From contig DATLZR010000040.1 in assembly GCA_035573895.1 (NCBI GenBank), positions 1 through 64,000 on the forward strand: 64,000 bases of DNA, written 5' to 3'. How positions within the stretch are numbered: the stretch's first letter is position 1; every line of letters begins with the position of its first letter. The stretch is from Blastocatellia bacterium. Lineage in GTDB: Bacteria > Acidobacteriota > Blastocatellia > HR10. Shown in pieces: positions 9,126 to 18,175 of this stretch. Both the position numbers and the translations under genes were made by a program. The notes under the pieces were generated by a model. The model was not told the origin of the DNA, did no database searches, and worked only from the letters and a program-made list of their open reading frames with translations.

Positions 9126-12100
9126 ATGAACACCCTCATGCGAATCGGTTGTCTCACGGCAACGGTCTTGTTGGGAGTACAAGCTCCGATTGTCAGCACG
9201 CGTGAAACGGGTCGCGCCGAACCCGTCTTACTTTTCGGCATCGGGATGCACATCGAGCCGCTGGGTCGAACGGCTCAAGGCTACGGCAGCGGCGGAGCCG
9301 ATTATCGCCAGGGGTCGCTCTTTGAGCGCCACGTGCAAGACATTCTCACCGTAGCGAGGATGATCGAAGCCCACGGCGGGCGCATGACCGTTCAGGCGCA
9401 ATCGCCGTTCACCCAGGTTGCGACCGAACGAGGCAACACCATTCTCGCCGATCTTGAGGCCCGGGGCCACGAGATCGGTCTGCACTTTCACGAGGATGCC
9501 CATCTCGGAAGGAACCCGGAGCAGCTTGCCGTCGAGACCTGGTGCGCCGTGATGCAACAGGAGATCGGACTCATTCATCAAGCGGGCGTGAAGAATCGCA
9601 TTCGCTACTGGAGCGGGGGCAATCTCTATCCGGGACTGCTGGGAGCGGCATCTTGCGCCGGACTTGAAGTCAACAGCGACTGGAAGAATCCGAGAACTCA
9701 ACGTACAGACCCTTCGCTTTTGGGAGTGAATCCCTGGCGTCCGACGGGCGGCCCGAGCGAGAACGACCTCTCGGCCTTTGCCACGCACAATCCCAACGGG
9801 AAGATCGTCTTCTTGCCCGAGGGCATGTATGACCCGGAGGAGTTCGCGCGCAAGCGCGAGATCATCGCTCAGGGAGGAGATCAGGCGTGGTTCGAGGTGC
9901 TGCGCGAGGCATTAGAAAGCTCGCTCGCATCAGCGAGAGCCGATCGAGTCAACGTCTTTCACTTCACGGTCCATCCGGGAGAATTTCGCGGTGATTCCAA
10001 TCGTCCCTTTGGCGCCATCGAGGATTTTCTCACCCGCGTCGTAGACCCGCTCGTCGAGCAGGGACGTGTGCGCTGGGCGACGTTTTCGCAGATGACCGAT
10101 GAGTTCATCGAGTGGGAAGAGACGCATCCGGGCGTTGACCCACGCTCTTCATCAGCAGCGATGGCCGCCACCGTATCCACAACCACGAACATACGGGCCA
10201 CCCCCCGTGCTGTTCAGAAACAAGCCTCACCCTCACCGGCAGGCTACATAACGTTTGCCATCAACGTGCATGACTGGCGGAACATTGACGAGAGCGCCAA
10301 CACGTTGCTGCGATTGATCAGCATCTTTGAAAAATACGGCGTGCGTGGGGATTTCTATCTGACCGAACCGATGGTCTACGCCTATGCTGAACGTCGTCCC
10401 GAGGTCATCACCCGGCTCAAAGAGAGTGGCATGACCATTAGCTATCACGTCCGCCCGCCGCACGCGCTTTACGTGGGGTTCGATCAGGCGTTGCGTGGGC
10501 TGAGCGGGCAGGCGTTGACCGAAGCCCTGCGAGAGTATGAGACGTACAGGCTCGATCTGGCCACCGGCGGATTACTGCGCGACCAGCCCGGCGGCTACAG
10601 TTTCGTGGCGCAAACGTTCGGTCGCCCACCGGTGGTCGTGGGCGCGCCCAACAACAATCCCACCATCAAGACGGCGGCCTTGCGAGTTTACAAAGAGCTG
10701 GGCGCGCAGATGGCCGTGATTTATCACGAATGCTGCGCTGATCCCGATCAACCGTTTGAATATCGGGACGGATTGCTTGTGCGACCGAGCGATTTCAGCA
10801 TCACGCGCTGGTCGGTGTCAGGTGGGCCACAAGAGGCCTTCTGGTGGAACATGCTCCAGAGCCGCTATGCAGCCGAGTACAATCCGACGAACTATTTGAA
10901 GAAGAAGCTGAGTGAATGGAGCGGGTCGCGTCCCCCATTTATCACCGCGCTCATTCACGAGAATAATTTCTCGCGGCAAGGCCCGGAAAGCTGGACGCTC
11001 GTCTACTACGCGGATCGAGAGCGAACCCGGCCGCTCATCCCCCCGTTTGATTTGAATGCGCCGGACCTGTCTCGCCCCCGATCGCCCGAGGAACAAGAAG
11101 CAATCTGGGCGGCATACGAGCAACTGGTCGCCTATGCTGCAGCCAACCTGCGCGTGGTCACTTCGGAAGATATCGTAGCGATGGCCGATGAAAGTATGGT
11201 CAACGAGAATACGAGCAACGAGCAGGCGTTGAGCGCCCCTGCCCCTGCAAACAACGCCGCGACCGCCTCATCGAGCCAGACTCAAGCGGGCCGCGTTGAT
11301 CGAGATGTCACCTATTGCACCGTGGGCGATGTGGCCTTGAAGATGGACATTTACTATCCTGCGGCCAGTCGTGGTCCGGCGCCGGTTGCCGTCTACGTCC
11401 ACGGCGGCGGCTGGACGACCGGCGACAAAGCCCGCGGCGAGGGCGTGCGAGACATCCCCGAGCTTGTTGCTCGCGGTTATCTTGTGGCCGCCGTCAACTA
11501 TCGCCTGGCGCCGCGCTACAAGTTCCCGGCGATGATTCAAGATGTCAAGTGCGCTGTGCGATTCTTGAGAGCGAATGCCAGGCGATACAACATCAACCCC
11601 GACAGGATCGGGGCGTGGGGTGGCAGCGCCGGTGGGCACCTGGTTGCGCTCCTGGGAACCGCCGACGAAACGGCAGGCTGGGATGTCGGGCAATATCTTG
11701 ACTACTCCAGCCGGATACAAGCCGTCGTTGATATGTTCGGCCCAACAGACCTGACGGCGATTTTCGACGGAGCGAACCCGCGTCTGCTGGAGCAGGTCTT
11801 CGGCACAACGGACCGCACTTCTGAGGCGGTCCGACGCGCCAGCCCCGTGACGTGGGTTTCTCGGGACGATCCGCCCTTTCTCATCTTACACGGCGAGCGT
11901 GATCCGCTGGTGCCGCCCAGCCAGTCACAGATCTTTTACGACAAGCTTGTCCAGACGGGTGTGCCCGCCACGCTAGTCATGGTGAAGAACGCCGGCCACG
12001 GGTTCGTCCCGATGGGCGGGCCCATCAGCCCGACTCGCGATGAGCTGACCAGGATGATCGCCGACTTCTTCGATCGGTATCTGAAGAAAATGCCAGCCAG

Positions 12101-13196
12101 CAACGATCGGTACGGCGTCAGTCAGGGAGCCCATCGCGATAGCGTTCTCATGCCGCGCTCATTCGAGCTGGCGGCTCAGGCGGGTATCGGCTGGGTGCGC
12201 TTTGGCATCTGGTACAGCCTTGTCAATCCTAGCCCCGGCGTCTTTCGCTACGAGGAGTCGGGGTTCGATGCTCAGGTAGCAGGGGTTCGACAACGGGGCC
12301 TTCAGATTCTGGGTCAGCTCGGTTTCGCGGCTCCCTGGAATACAACGGCTCCATCCGGTTTGCCTCCAGGCGCTGACCCGCTTCACTTCCCGCCCCGCGA
12401 TCTGCGAGCCTGGGCCGATTATGTCAGTCAAACCGTCTCGCGCTACAAGGACGAGATTCAATACTGGGAGGTCTGGAACGAGCCGGACCTGCGCGGATTC
12501 TGGGCGGGCACAGCAGCTCAGTACGCAGAACTCCTGGCCGTGACCTACGATGCCATCAAACGGGCCAATCCCGATGCCAAAGTGGTCCTGGGAGGGCTCG
12601 CTCTCGGTGGACCACCTCAACAGCTCAATCGAAATTTCCTGACCGAAATCCTCAACGACGCTCGGTATCCGGCTGCCCGATACTTTGACATCATGAATTT
12701 CCACCACTACGGGTCGCGGGAGGAAGCGCGACAGAGGATGGACGATGTGCGCGCGGCCCTGCGTCAGGCAGGCGCTTCAAACAAGCCCATCTGGATCACG
12801 GAGACGGGCTATTCGAGCGATCCCTCCCAACAGAACGATCCCAACTATCGGGGATTAGAGGGACAGGCTGAATGGCTTCGTGACATGATTCCCTATTTGC
12901 TTGAACTCGGGGCCGAGAAGGTCTTCTGGTATCGGCTCTACGATTACCCTGCCGACTTCAACCAGGATGTCGGCGCGCGCTACCACGGGCTGATTGACAA
13001 CCAGGGGAATCCTAAGCCGGCCTACTTCGCCTACAAGGAGTTGATTCAAGCTACTACCTCGGTAACCGATTCAACAGAATCACCGCCTGGCGAGCGTCCA
13101 GGCGTTCATAATGTTGAGGGCTTACTCAGTGGAGAGGATTTTCGACTGCAGGCTGGAAGGCTGTCCAACAAAGGAAAAAGGAGGTGGAAAAAATGA
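9126..13196 (+). CDS. Secreted four-domain glycan-degrading protein: two deacetylase-like domains, esterase, GH-A-like glycosidase
   Basis: 1,356 residues. A signal peptide (about 1-30) is followed by a polysaccharide-deacetylase-like barrel (about 35-345, with HEIGLHFHED), a second deacetylase-like barrel (about 375-700, with YGVRGDFYLTEP and SYHVRPPH), an alpha/beta-hydrolase esterase (about 729-985) and a clan GH-A-like glycosidase (about 990-1305). The esterase has the oxyanion loop HGGGWTTGDKA near 759, nucleophile motif GGSAGG near 833, and late Asp (HGERDPLVPP) and His (NAGHGF). The glycosidase has acid/base Glu1119 in WNEPD and nucleophile Glu1226 in WITETGY. GGGAGGACATTT precedes the ATG. 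The stop overlaps the next start as ATGA, so the two genes are coupled. Likely strips acyl groups and cleaves an acetylated extracellular glycan; the substrate is not known. Confidence 0.8.
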   Translation: MNTLMRIGCLTATVLLGVQAPIVSTRETGRAEPVLLFGIGMHIEPLGRTAQGYGSGGADYRQGSLFERHVQDILTVARMIEAHGGRMTVQAQSPFTQVATERGNTILADLEARGHEIGLHFHEDAHLGRNPEQLAVETWCAVMQQEIGLIHQAGVKNRIRYWSGGNLYPGLLGAASCAGLEVNSDWKNPRTQRTDPSLLGVNPWRPTGGPSENDLSAFATHNPNGKIVFLPEGMYDPEEFARKREIIAQGGDQAWFEVLREALESSLASARADRVNVFHFTVHPGEFRGDSNRPFGAIEDFLTRVVDPLVEQGRVRWATFSQMTDEFIEWEETHPGVDPRSSSAAMAATVSTTTNIRATPRAVQKQASPSPAGYITFAINVHDWRNIDESANTLLRLISIFEKYGVRGDFYLTEPMVYAYAERRPEVITRLKESGMTISYHVRPPHALYVGFDQALRGLSGQALTEALREYETYRLDLATGGLLRDQPGGYSFVAQTFGRPPVVVGAPNNNPTIKTAALRVYKELGAQMAVIYHECCADPDQPFEYRDGLLVRPSDFSITRWSVSGGPQEAFWWNMLQSRYAAEYNPTNYLKKKLSEWSGSRPPFITALIHENNFSRQGPESWTLVYYADRERTRPLIPPFDLNAPDLSRPRSPEEQEAIWAAYEQLVAYAAANLRVVTSEDIVAMADESMVNENTSNEQALSAPAPANNAATASSSQTQAGRVDRDVTYCTVGDVALKMDIYYPAASRGPAPVAVYVHGGGWTTGDKARGEGVRDIPELVARGYLVAAVNYRLAPRYKFPAMIQDVKCAVRFLRANARRYNINPDRIGAWGGSAGGHLVALLGTADETAGWDVGQYLDYSSRIQAVVDMFGPTDLTAIFDGANPRLLEQVFGTTDRTSEAVRRASPVTWVSRDDPPFLILHGERDPLVPPSQSQIFYDKLVQTGVPATLVMVKNAGHGFVPMGGPISPTRDELTRMIADFFDRYLKKMPASNDRYGVSQGAHRDSVLMPRSFELAAQAGIGWVRFGIWYSLVNPSPGVFRYEESGFDAQVAGVRQRGLQILGQLGFAAPWNTTAPSGLPPGADPLHFPPRDLRAWADYVSQTVSRYKDEIQYWEVWNEPDLRGFWAGTAAQYAELLAVTYDAIKRANPDAKVVLGGLALGGPPQQLNRNFLTEILNDARYPAARYFDIMNFHHYGSREEARQRMDDVRAALRQAGASNKPIWITETGYSSDPSQQNDPNYRGLEGQAEWLRDMIPYLLELGAEKVFWYRLYDYPADFNQDVGARYHGLIDNQGNPKPAYFAYKELIQATTSVTDSTESPPGERPGVHNVEGLLSGEDFRLQAGRLSNKGKRRWKK

Positions 13197-15295
13197 GGCG
13201 GTTATTTTTTATCACGGTTGCGTTCCTTGCTACAGGGATGGTGGCAGGGTTTGCTGGCCGTGATGGATTTGCAGGCAGTGAACTGGTGCAGAGTCCCTCC
13301 TTTGCGGCCGATCGCTTTGCCATCCACCCCTTCATTCACGTGAGCTATCCGAGAGAGGCCAAAGTGTATCTCTTTGATGCGGCGCAGCGCACAGGCAAGC
13401 GGCTGATGCGGCAGGATTTTGCCCTGTATGATATTGAGCCAGAGGAAGGTCACTTCCAGTGGCGTAATCAGGATGAAAACGTGCAGATGGCCACAGAGCG
13501 AGGGCTCGAACTTCTGGGCACGTTGGGCTATGCCGCACCCTGGATTGCCGATCCGCGCAGTCCCAATCGCTACCACGCGCCCATTGATCCCGCCAAGCTT
13601 GAGGCTTTTGCCACCTACGTCCGGGAAACGGTGAAGCACTACCCGCAGGTGCGCTACTGGGAGATTTGGAATGAACCCAACCAGGAGCGCTACTACCGGA
13701 GCACACCCCAAGACTATGCCAAACTCCTCAAAGTCGCCTACCAGGCAGTCAAACAAGCCAACCCGAATGCCAAGGTGCTCTTCGGAGGTGCCTACGGGCT
13801 TGAGGTGGGAGGCCCGGACTGGGTGCGGCGGGTGCTGACCGATCCGGAAAACCCCGGACGAGAAAACTACGACATCGCCAATTTTCACCTGCGCGGTTCT
13901 TTGCAAAAAGTGGAGGCGGAACTCAACGCCATCTTGACCGTCTATCGAACCTATGGGAAGCCAAACGCCCCACTGTGGATCACGGAGTTCGGCTACCCGG
14001 CTTCCCCTCGTCATCAACAAGACCCGCAATACCGGGGGACGGACCTAGAGAGCGGCGAGCAGGCGCAAGCCGAATACTACAAGGTGGCCTTGCCCATGCT
14101 TCTTGAAAACGGCGTGGAAAAGGTCTTTGTCACCCTGCGGGATTTTGAAGCCGATGGCAACACTGTGTGCAGCATGGGCGATGTCAGTCCGTTTTGCAGT
14201 GAGGGCCTGGTGACGTTTTCGCTGCAAAGCGCTTCGGGGCGAGACCGCCCAGCCATGGCCGTCTATCAATCCTTCGGTCGAGCAAGCGAGGAGAGCAGCC
14301 CTTACGGTGTCAGTCTCGGAGCCGTGCGGGACAGTGTTATCATGCCCCAGGCGATCCGACTTGGTGCCCAGGCTGGTATCGGCTGGTTGCGCATGGGCAT
14401 CTGGTACGCCTTGCTCAAACCCACGGTTGACTCGCCCTACCGATTTGAAGAAGCTGGCTACGACGCGCAAATTGCCGGGACGCGGTCTGCGGGTCTCGAG
14501 ATCCTGGCCACCCTGGCTTTTCCGCCTCCCTGGAACAGCACCGCACCGCCCGATCCTCCGCCAGGCGTGGATCCTACACATTTTCCACCCCGGAACCTGC
14601 GAGCCTGGGCCGATTACGTCTTCCAAACGGTCTCGCGCTACAAAGACCAAATCCATTACTGGGAAGTCTGGAACGAGCCCGACCTCCAAGGATTTTGGCA
14701 CGGCACCCCAGAGCAGTATGCGGAGCTTCTGGCTGTGTCCTATGATGCCATCAAGCGGGCAGATCCACAGGCTAAGGTCCTGCTCGGTGGGATCGCCATG
14801 AGTGAGACGGAAACTGAACCTTTCCTTACGGGGATCTTAAGTGACCCCCGCTATCCGGCAGCCCGATACTTCGACATCATGAACGTGCACAGCTACTCTC
14901 CCAAGGAGATCGCCAAGCAGAAGTTGGAAGCTGTACGTCGAATCCTGGCTGAGCACGGTGCCGCCGACAAGCCCCTGTGGATGACTGAAACGGGCTATTC
15001 GAGCGATCCGTCCTTGCAAAAGGACCCACGCTATCAAGGGCCGGAAGGTCAGGCCCAGTGGCTGCGCGATATGATTCCTTTTGCACTCAACGAACTGGGG
15101 GCTCAAAAGGTCTTCTGGTTCCAGCTCTTTGACTATCCCGATGATTTCACCGGTGACTTCCAGTTCCGCCACCACGGCCTGATTGACAACCGGGGCAATC
15201 CGAAGCCAGCGTACTTCGCCTACAAGGAGCTGATCACTGCGGGCACCGGCACGCAATCTCACAGAGAAGAGCACCATGGACGAGAGCGACGATGA
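13193..15295 (+). CDS. Secreted protein with two tandem GH-A-like glycosidase modules
   Basis: 700 residues: signal peptide (about 1-25, cleavage near VAGFAG), module 1 (about 35-365) and module 2 (about 371-690). Both have a TIM-barrel glycosidase layout resembling the GH5/GH39 side of clan GH-A. Module 1 carries Glu161 in WNEPNQ and Glu265 in WITEFGY; module 2 carries Glu495 in WNEPDL and Glu599 in WMTETGY, so both pairs look complete. Module 2 is close to the C-terminal modules of the flanking genes (shared GIGWLRMGIWY, RAWADYVFQTVSRYKD and PAYFAYKEL stretches), while module 1 is more divergent. AAGGAGGTGGAAAAA precedes the ATG at 13193, which overlaps the previous stop by 4 bases. An extracellular hydrolase is likely; the linkage is unknown. 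Confidence 0.8.
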   Translation: MRRLFFITVAFLATGMVAGFAGRDGFAGSELVQSPSFAADRFAIHPFIHVSYPREAKVYLFDAAQRTGKRLMRQDFALYDIEPEEGHFQWRNQDENVQMATERGLELLGTLGYAAPWIADPRSPNRYHAPIDPAKLEAFATYVRETVKHYPQVRYWEIWNEPNQERYYRSTPQDYAKLLKVAYQAVKQANPNAKVLFGGAYGLEVGGPDWVRRVLTDPENPGRENYDIANFHLRGSLQKVEAELNAILTVYRTYGKPNAPLWITEFGYPASPRHQQDPQYRGTDLESGEQAQAEYYKVALPMLLENGVEKVFVTLRDFEADGNTVCSMGDVSPFCSEGLVTFSLQSASGRDRPAMAVYQSFGRASEESSPYGVSLGAVRDSVIMPQAIRLGAQAGIGWLRMGIWYALLKPTVDSPYRFEEAGYDAQIAGTRSAGLEILATLAFPPPWNSTAPPDPPPGVDPTHFPPRNLRAWADYVFQTVSRYKDQIHYWEVWNEPDLQGFWHGTPEQYAELLAVSYDAIKRADPQAKVLLGGIAMSETETEPFLTGILSDPRYPAARYFDIMNVHSYSPKEIAKQKLEAVRRILAEHGAADKPLWMTETGYSSDPSLQKDPRYQGPEGQAQWLRDMIPFALNELGAQKVFWFQLFDYPDDFTGDFQFRHHGLIDNRGNPKPAYFAYKELITAGTGTQSHREEHHGRERR

Positions 15296-15431
15296 AGAGA
15301 CATGACGATGGCACGTGTCGCCAGCACTTGTCCCGTCCAGGTTGCGGCAACTGCTAGCACAGAGACTTTGGGAAGAAACGTCCTGCAAGTTAAAGGCTGT
15401 GCCACATCAATTGCAGACGAGGAGGTGCAAG

Positions 15432-17714
15432 ATGATGACAAGCATGATGAAAAAGTTTCTCAATCGCATCATCCTGGTGGCGATGGTCACAACGGGAGCG
15501 TTTGGCGGGGTGCCGCAGACTTTATCCCAGTCTTCGGAACCCATCACGCCTCCGCCATACACCTACACGACCAGCCAGATTAAGCTCGAACGCACTGTCT
15601 CTGCCAATGGCTACGTCCTCGAGTGGTATCGCAACATGGCCTACACCTGTTCGCGCCGGGGCTATTACACCTTTGTGATTGCTTATCGGCAAGGAGTTCC
15701 CCCTTCGATGCCACAGGCGCTATGGGTTCGGCTGCACGGCGGCGGGCTGGGGGCCTATGGCCCTGGCGGCACGTACTTGCCAACGGCGTACTGCGCCGGA
15801 CCCGGCACACCCTGCTACCTCGACGAAGAGAACCTGGAAAGCCTGGCTAGTCACCTGCAAGAACGGGGCCTCATGAAGAACGTGGCCGCGCATGGAGGCT
15901 TCCGCTTCTTAGTCCCCTCGATGTGCGATCACGACATGTACATGGGCATAGGAGATGTCGAAGAGCCGTACAATCCCAACACCGACGCCAACGGACAGCG
16001 CCCGCGAGCCGATGGCTTTCTCGCATTGCGCTCGGCGCTGGAGTACACGCGACAAAAATATGCGACGACGCACATATTCGTGCACGGGACGAGCGCCGGA
16101 TCGGTGGGCGCGCTCAACCTCGCCAGTATGCTCGCCGCCGCCGAGCATCAAGCGATCAGCGGCGTGATCGCCGACAGCGGTGCAGTCAGCGATCTCTCGG
16201 ACCTCTTGGCGCAAGCCGGATGTGGCGACAAATACGATCCCCAGGTGCTGGAGCTGTTCCGGGCCAAAATGGGAGCAGTTTCTGAGGCGATGATCACCCC
16301 GGATCGAGTGATCAACGCCGGGATGATGCGGACGCCCATCTATGCCTTTTTCAATACGCACGATCAGGTCTACGACTGCCCTCCCGATGATCAGGTGACG
16401 ATCACCGATGCCCAGGGGCGGACCTACACGGGCAGCGGGGCGCAGCTCACCTACAGGAGACTCACTGATGCGATCAAAGGAGCCTCCACCGAGTACAAAG
16501 CAGTGGCGCGGGTGCATGAGGTCTGTGCGGGTCAAGATCGCGAGTCGTCGCTGCCGTGCAGCGTGCACATCCCGACCTTCTTCGCTAGCTCTGAGCTTGG
16601 GGGCGACCGCTATAAGAACGGCGAAGACTACAATGCCGTGATCATGCGGTGGGTAGAAGAGCGACTCCAGGATCCCATCCCGGCCAGCAACGATCGGTAT
16701 GGCGTGAAGCTAGGGGCGTCGCGCGATGCTATCGTCCTGCCCCGTGCGATCCAGCTCGCAGGGCAGGCGGGCATTGGCTGGATTCACTTTGAAATCCACT
16801 ACTCCCATGTGAATCCTGCGCCCGGCGTGTTTCGCTACGAAGAGTCGGGCTACGATGCCCAGGTAAGGAAGGTTCGTGAGCAGGGTTTGCAGATACTGGC
16901 AATGCTCGGTTTTTCCGCTGACTGGAACACAACCGCGCCGGATAACCCACCACCGGGCTTGGACCGCTGGGACTACCCACCGCGGGATTATCGGGCCTTT
17001 GCTGAGTATGTTTTTCAGACCGTCTCGCGCTACAAAAACGATATCAAGTACTGGGAGGTGTGGAACGAGCCTGACCTCCCCGGTTTTTGGGCGGGCACCC
17101 CAGCCCAGTACGCGGAGCTTTTGGCGGTCACTTACGATGCTGTTAAACGCGCTGATCCTCAGGCCAAGGTTTGCTTGGGGGGATTGAGCCTCGGTGGTTC
17201 TCGCGTTGACCCTGATTTCCTCACCAAGATTCTTTCGGATCCCCGTTACCCGGCTGCTCGGTACTTCGATGTCATCAGCTTTCACGTTTTCGGTTCGCCT
17301 GACTTTCGTGAGGAAGCATCCAGGAGGATGAACTACATCCGCAATGCCCTCGCCCAGGCGGGAGCTGCCGACAAGCCCATCTGGATCACGTCAGCGGGCT
17401 ACTCCAGCGACCCTTCCGAGCAGAAAGATCCCAACTACCAGGGGCTGGAGGGACAGGCTCAGTGGCTTCGTGACCAGATTCCTTACCTGTTAGGCCTGGG
17501 GGCGGAAAAGGTGCTCTGGTTCAATCTTTACGACAGGCCGGACATGGAGGGTTTCCGTTACTACGGTCTCATGGACAACCAGGGCAATCCCAAGCCCGCC
17601 TACTTCGCCTACAAGGAATTGATTCAGTCAGTCTCGTTGGCGCGACCGCCCGCCGTCACAAAGCAGCAAATGTCCTTCGGAAACGATGAGACTGTGAAGT
17701 TCACCAGCGGATGA
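15432..17714 (+). CDS. Secreted esterase fused to a GH-A-like module with a substituted nucleophile
   Basis: 760 residues. A signal peptide (about 1-30) precedes an alpha/beta-hydrolase (about 35-415), reminiscent of pectin-acetylesterase-type enzymes: oxyanion loop RLHGGGLGAYGPGG, nucleophile motif HGTSAGSVG, Asp in NTHDQVYD, and several cysteines that could form disulphides. A C-terminal glycosidase module (about 418-735) follows. The module keeps acid/base Glu546 in WNEPDLPGF, but the nucleophile position reads WITSAGYSS, with Ser654 where its sisters have Glu. The esterase half looks intact. I choose the ATG at 15432 because GAGGAGGTGCAAG precedes it; the frame is open further upstream. 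It follows the two-module gene after 136 bases and is presumably in the same operon. Confidence 0.78.
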   Translation: MMTSMMKKFLNRIILVAMVTTGAFGGVPQTLSQSSEPITPPPYTYTTSQIKLERTVSANGYVLEWYRNMAYTCSRRGYYTFVIAYRQGVPPSMPQALWVRLHGGGLGAYGPGGTYLPTAYCAGPGTPCYLDEENLESLASHLQERGLMKNVAAHGGFRFLVPSMCDHDMYMGIGDVEEPYNPNTDANGQRPRADGFLALRSALEYTRQKYATTHIFVHGTSAGSVGALNLASMLAAAEHQAISGVIADSGAVSDLSDLLAQAGCGDKYDPQVLELFRAKMGAVSEAMITPDRVINAGMMRTPIYAFFNTHDQVYDCPPDDQVTITDAQGRTYTGSGAQLTYRRLTDAIKGASTEYKAVARVHEVCAGQDRESSLPCSVHIPTFFASSELGGDRYKNGEDYNAVIMRWVEERLQDPIPASNDRYGVKLGASRDAIVLPRAIQLAGQAGIGWIHFEIHYSHVNPAPGVFRYEESGYDAQVRKVREQGLQILAMLGFSADWNTTAPDNPPPGLDRWDYPPRDYRAFAEYVFQTVSRYKNDIKYWEVWNEPDLPGFWAGTPAQYAELLAVTYDAVKRADPQAKVCLGGLSLGGSRVDPDFLTKILSDPRYPAARYFDVISFHVFGSPDFREEASRRMNYIRNALAQAGAADKPIWITSAGYSSDPSEQKDPNYQGLEGQAQWLRDQIPYLLGLGAEKVLWFNLYDRPDMEGFRYYGLMDNQGNPKPAYFAYKELIQSVSLARPPAVTKQQMSFGNDETVKFTSG

Positions 17715-17827
17715 AAAGTGCCGACGGATGCTTTCGATGAAAACACGGGAGCGCCCGCCTCCGGCGGGCCTGGCCTTTGCGCCGACAAGCACGCCCAGGC
17801 GGCGCTCTTCCAGAGGGACATGAAGTC

Positions 17828-18127
17828 ATGAAGCTGAGAATGAGAGTCACGACCCTCAGGCCCCTGGTGTTTGCCCTCGCGCTCAGCGTGGGCATCGCTC
17901 GCATGCTGAGGGGGACAGCAGTGGCTGATTTCCCTACAATCACCGTGGGACTTCGGCCCAGCGCGGAGAATGATTCCGCAACGCACATTGCGCTCGGCTC
18001 ACAGCAGCCGGACAAGGATCTCAGTCAAGACCTTGAGTTCAAACGACCGCCTCTGACGGACCAGGGAGATTTTGTCAGACGCTTTTTGAAGAGGCATCGG
18101 CGGCAGACCACGGGTGATAAAGTCTAA
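17828..18127 (+). CDS. Possible small secreted protein
   Basis: A 99-codon frame with a signal-peptide-like start (basic residues, then LRPLVFALALSVGIA) and a polar, charged remainder ending in RRFLKRHRRQTTGDKV. A GAGGGA about ten bases before the ATG could serve as ribosome site. It sits between two secreted glycan-island genes on the same strand. I recognise no family. It could be a genuine small secreted protein, the remnant of a larger gene, or spurious. Confidence 0.4.
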   Translation: MKLRMRVTTLRPLVFALALSVGIARMLRGTAVADFPTITVGLRPSAENDSATHIALGSQQPDKDLSQDLEFKRPPLTDQGDFVRRFLKRHRRQTTGDKV

Positions 18128-18175
18128 TCTTCGTTGAAGAGGTGAGACTGCGAGACAGGAAGAAGACAAGACGAC

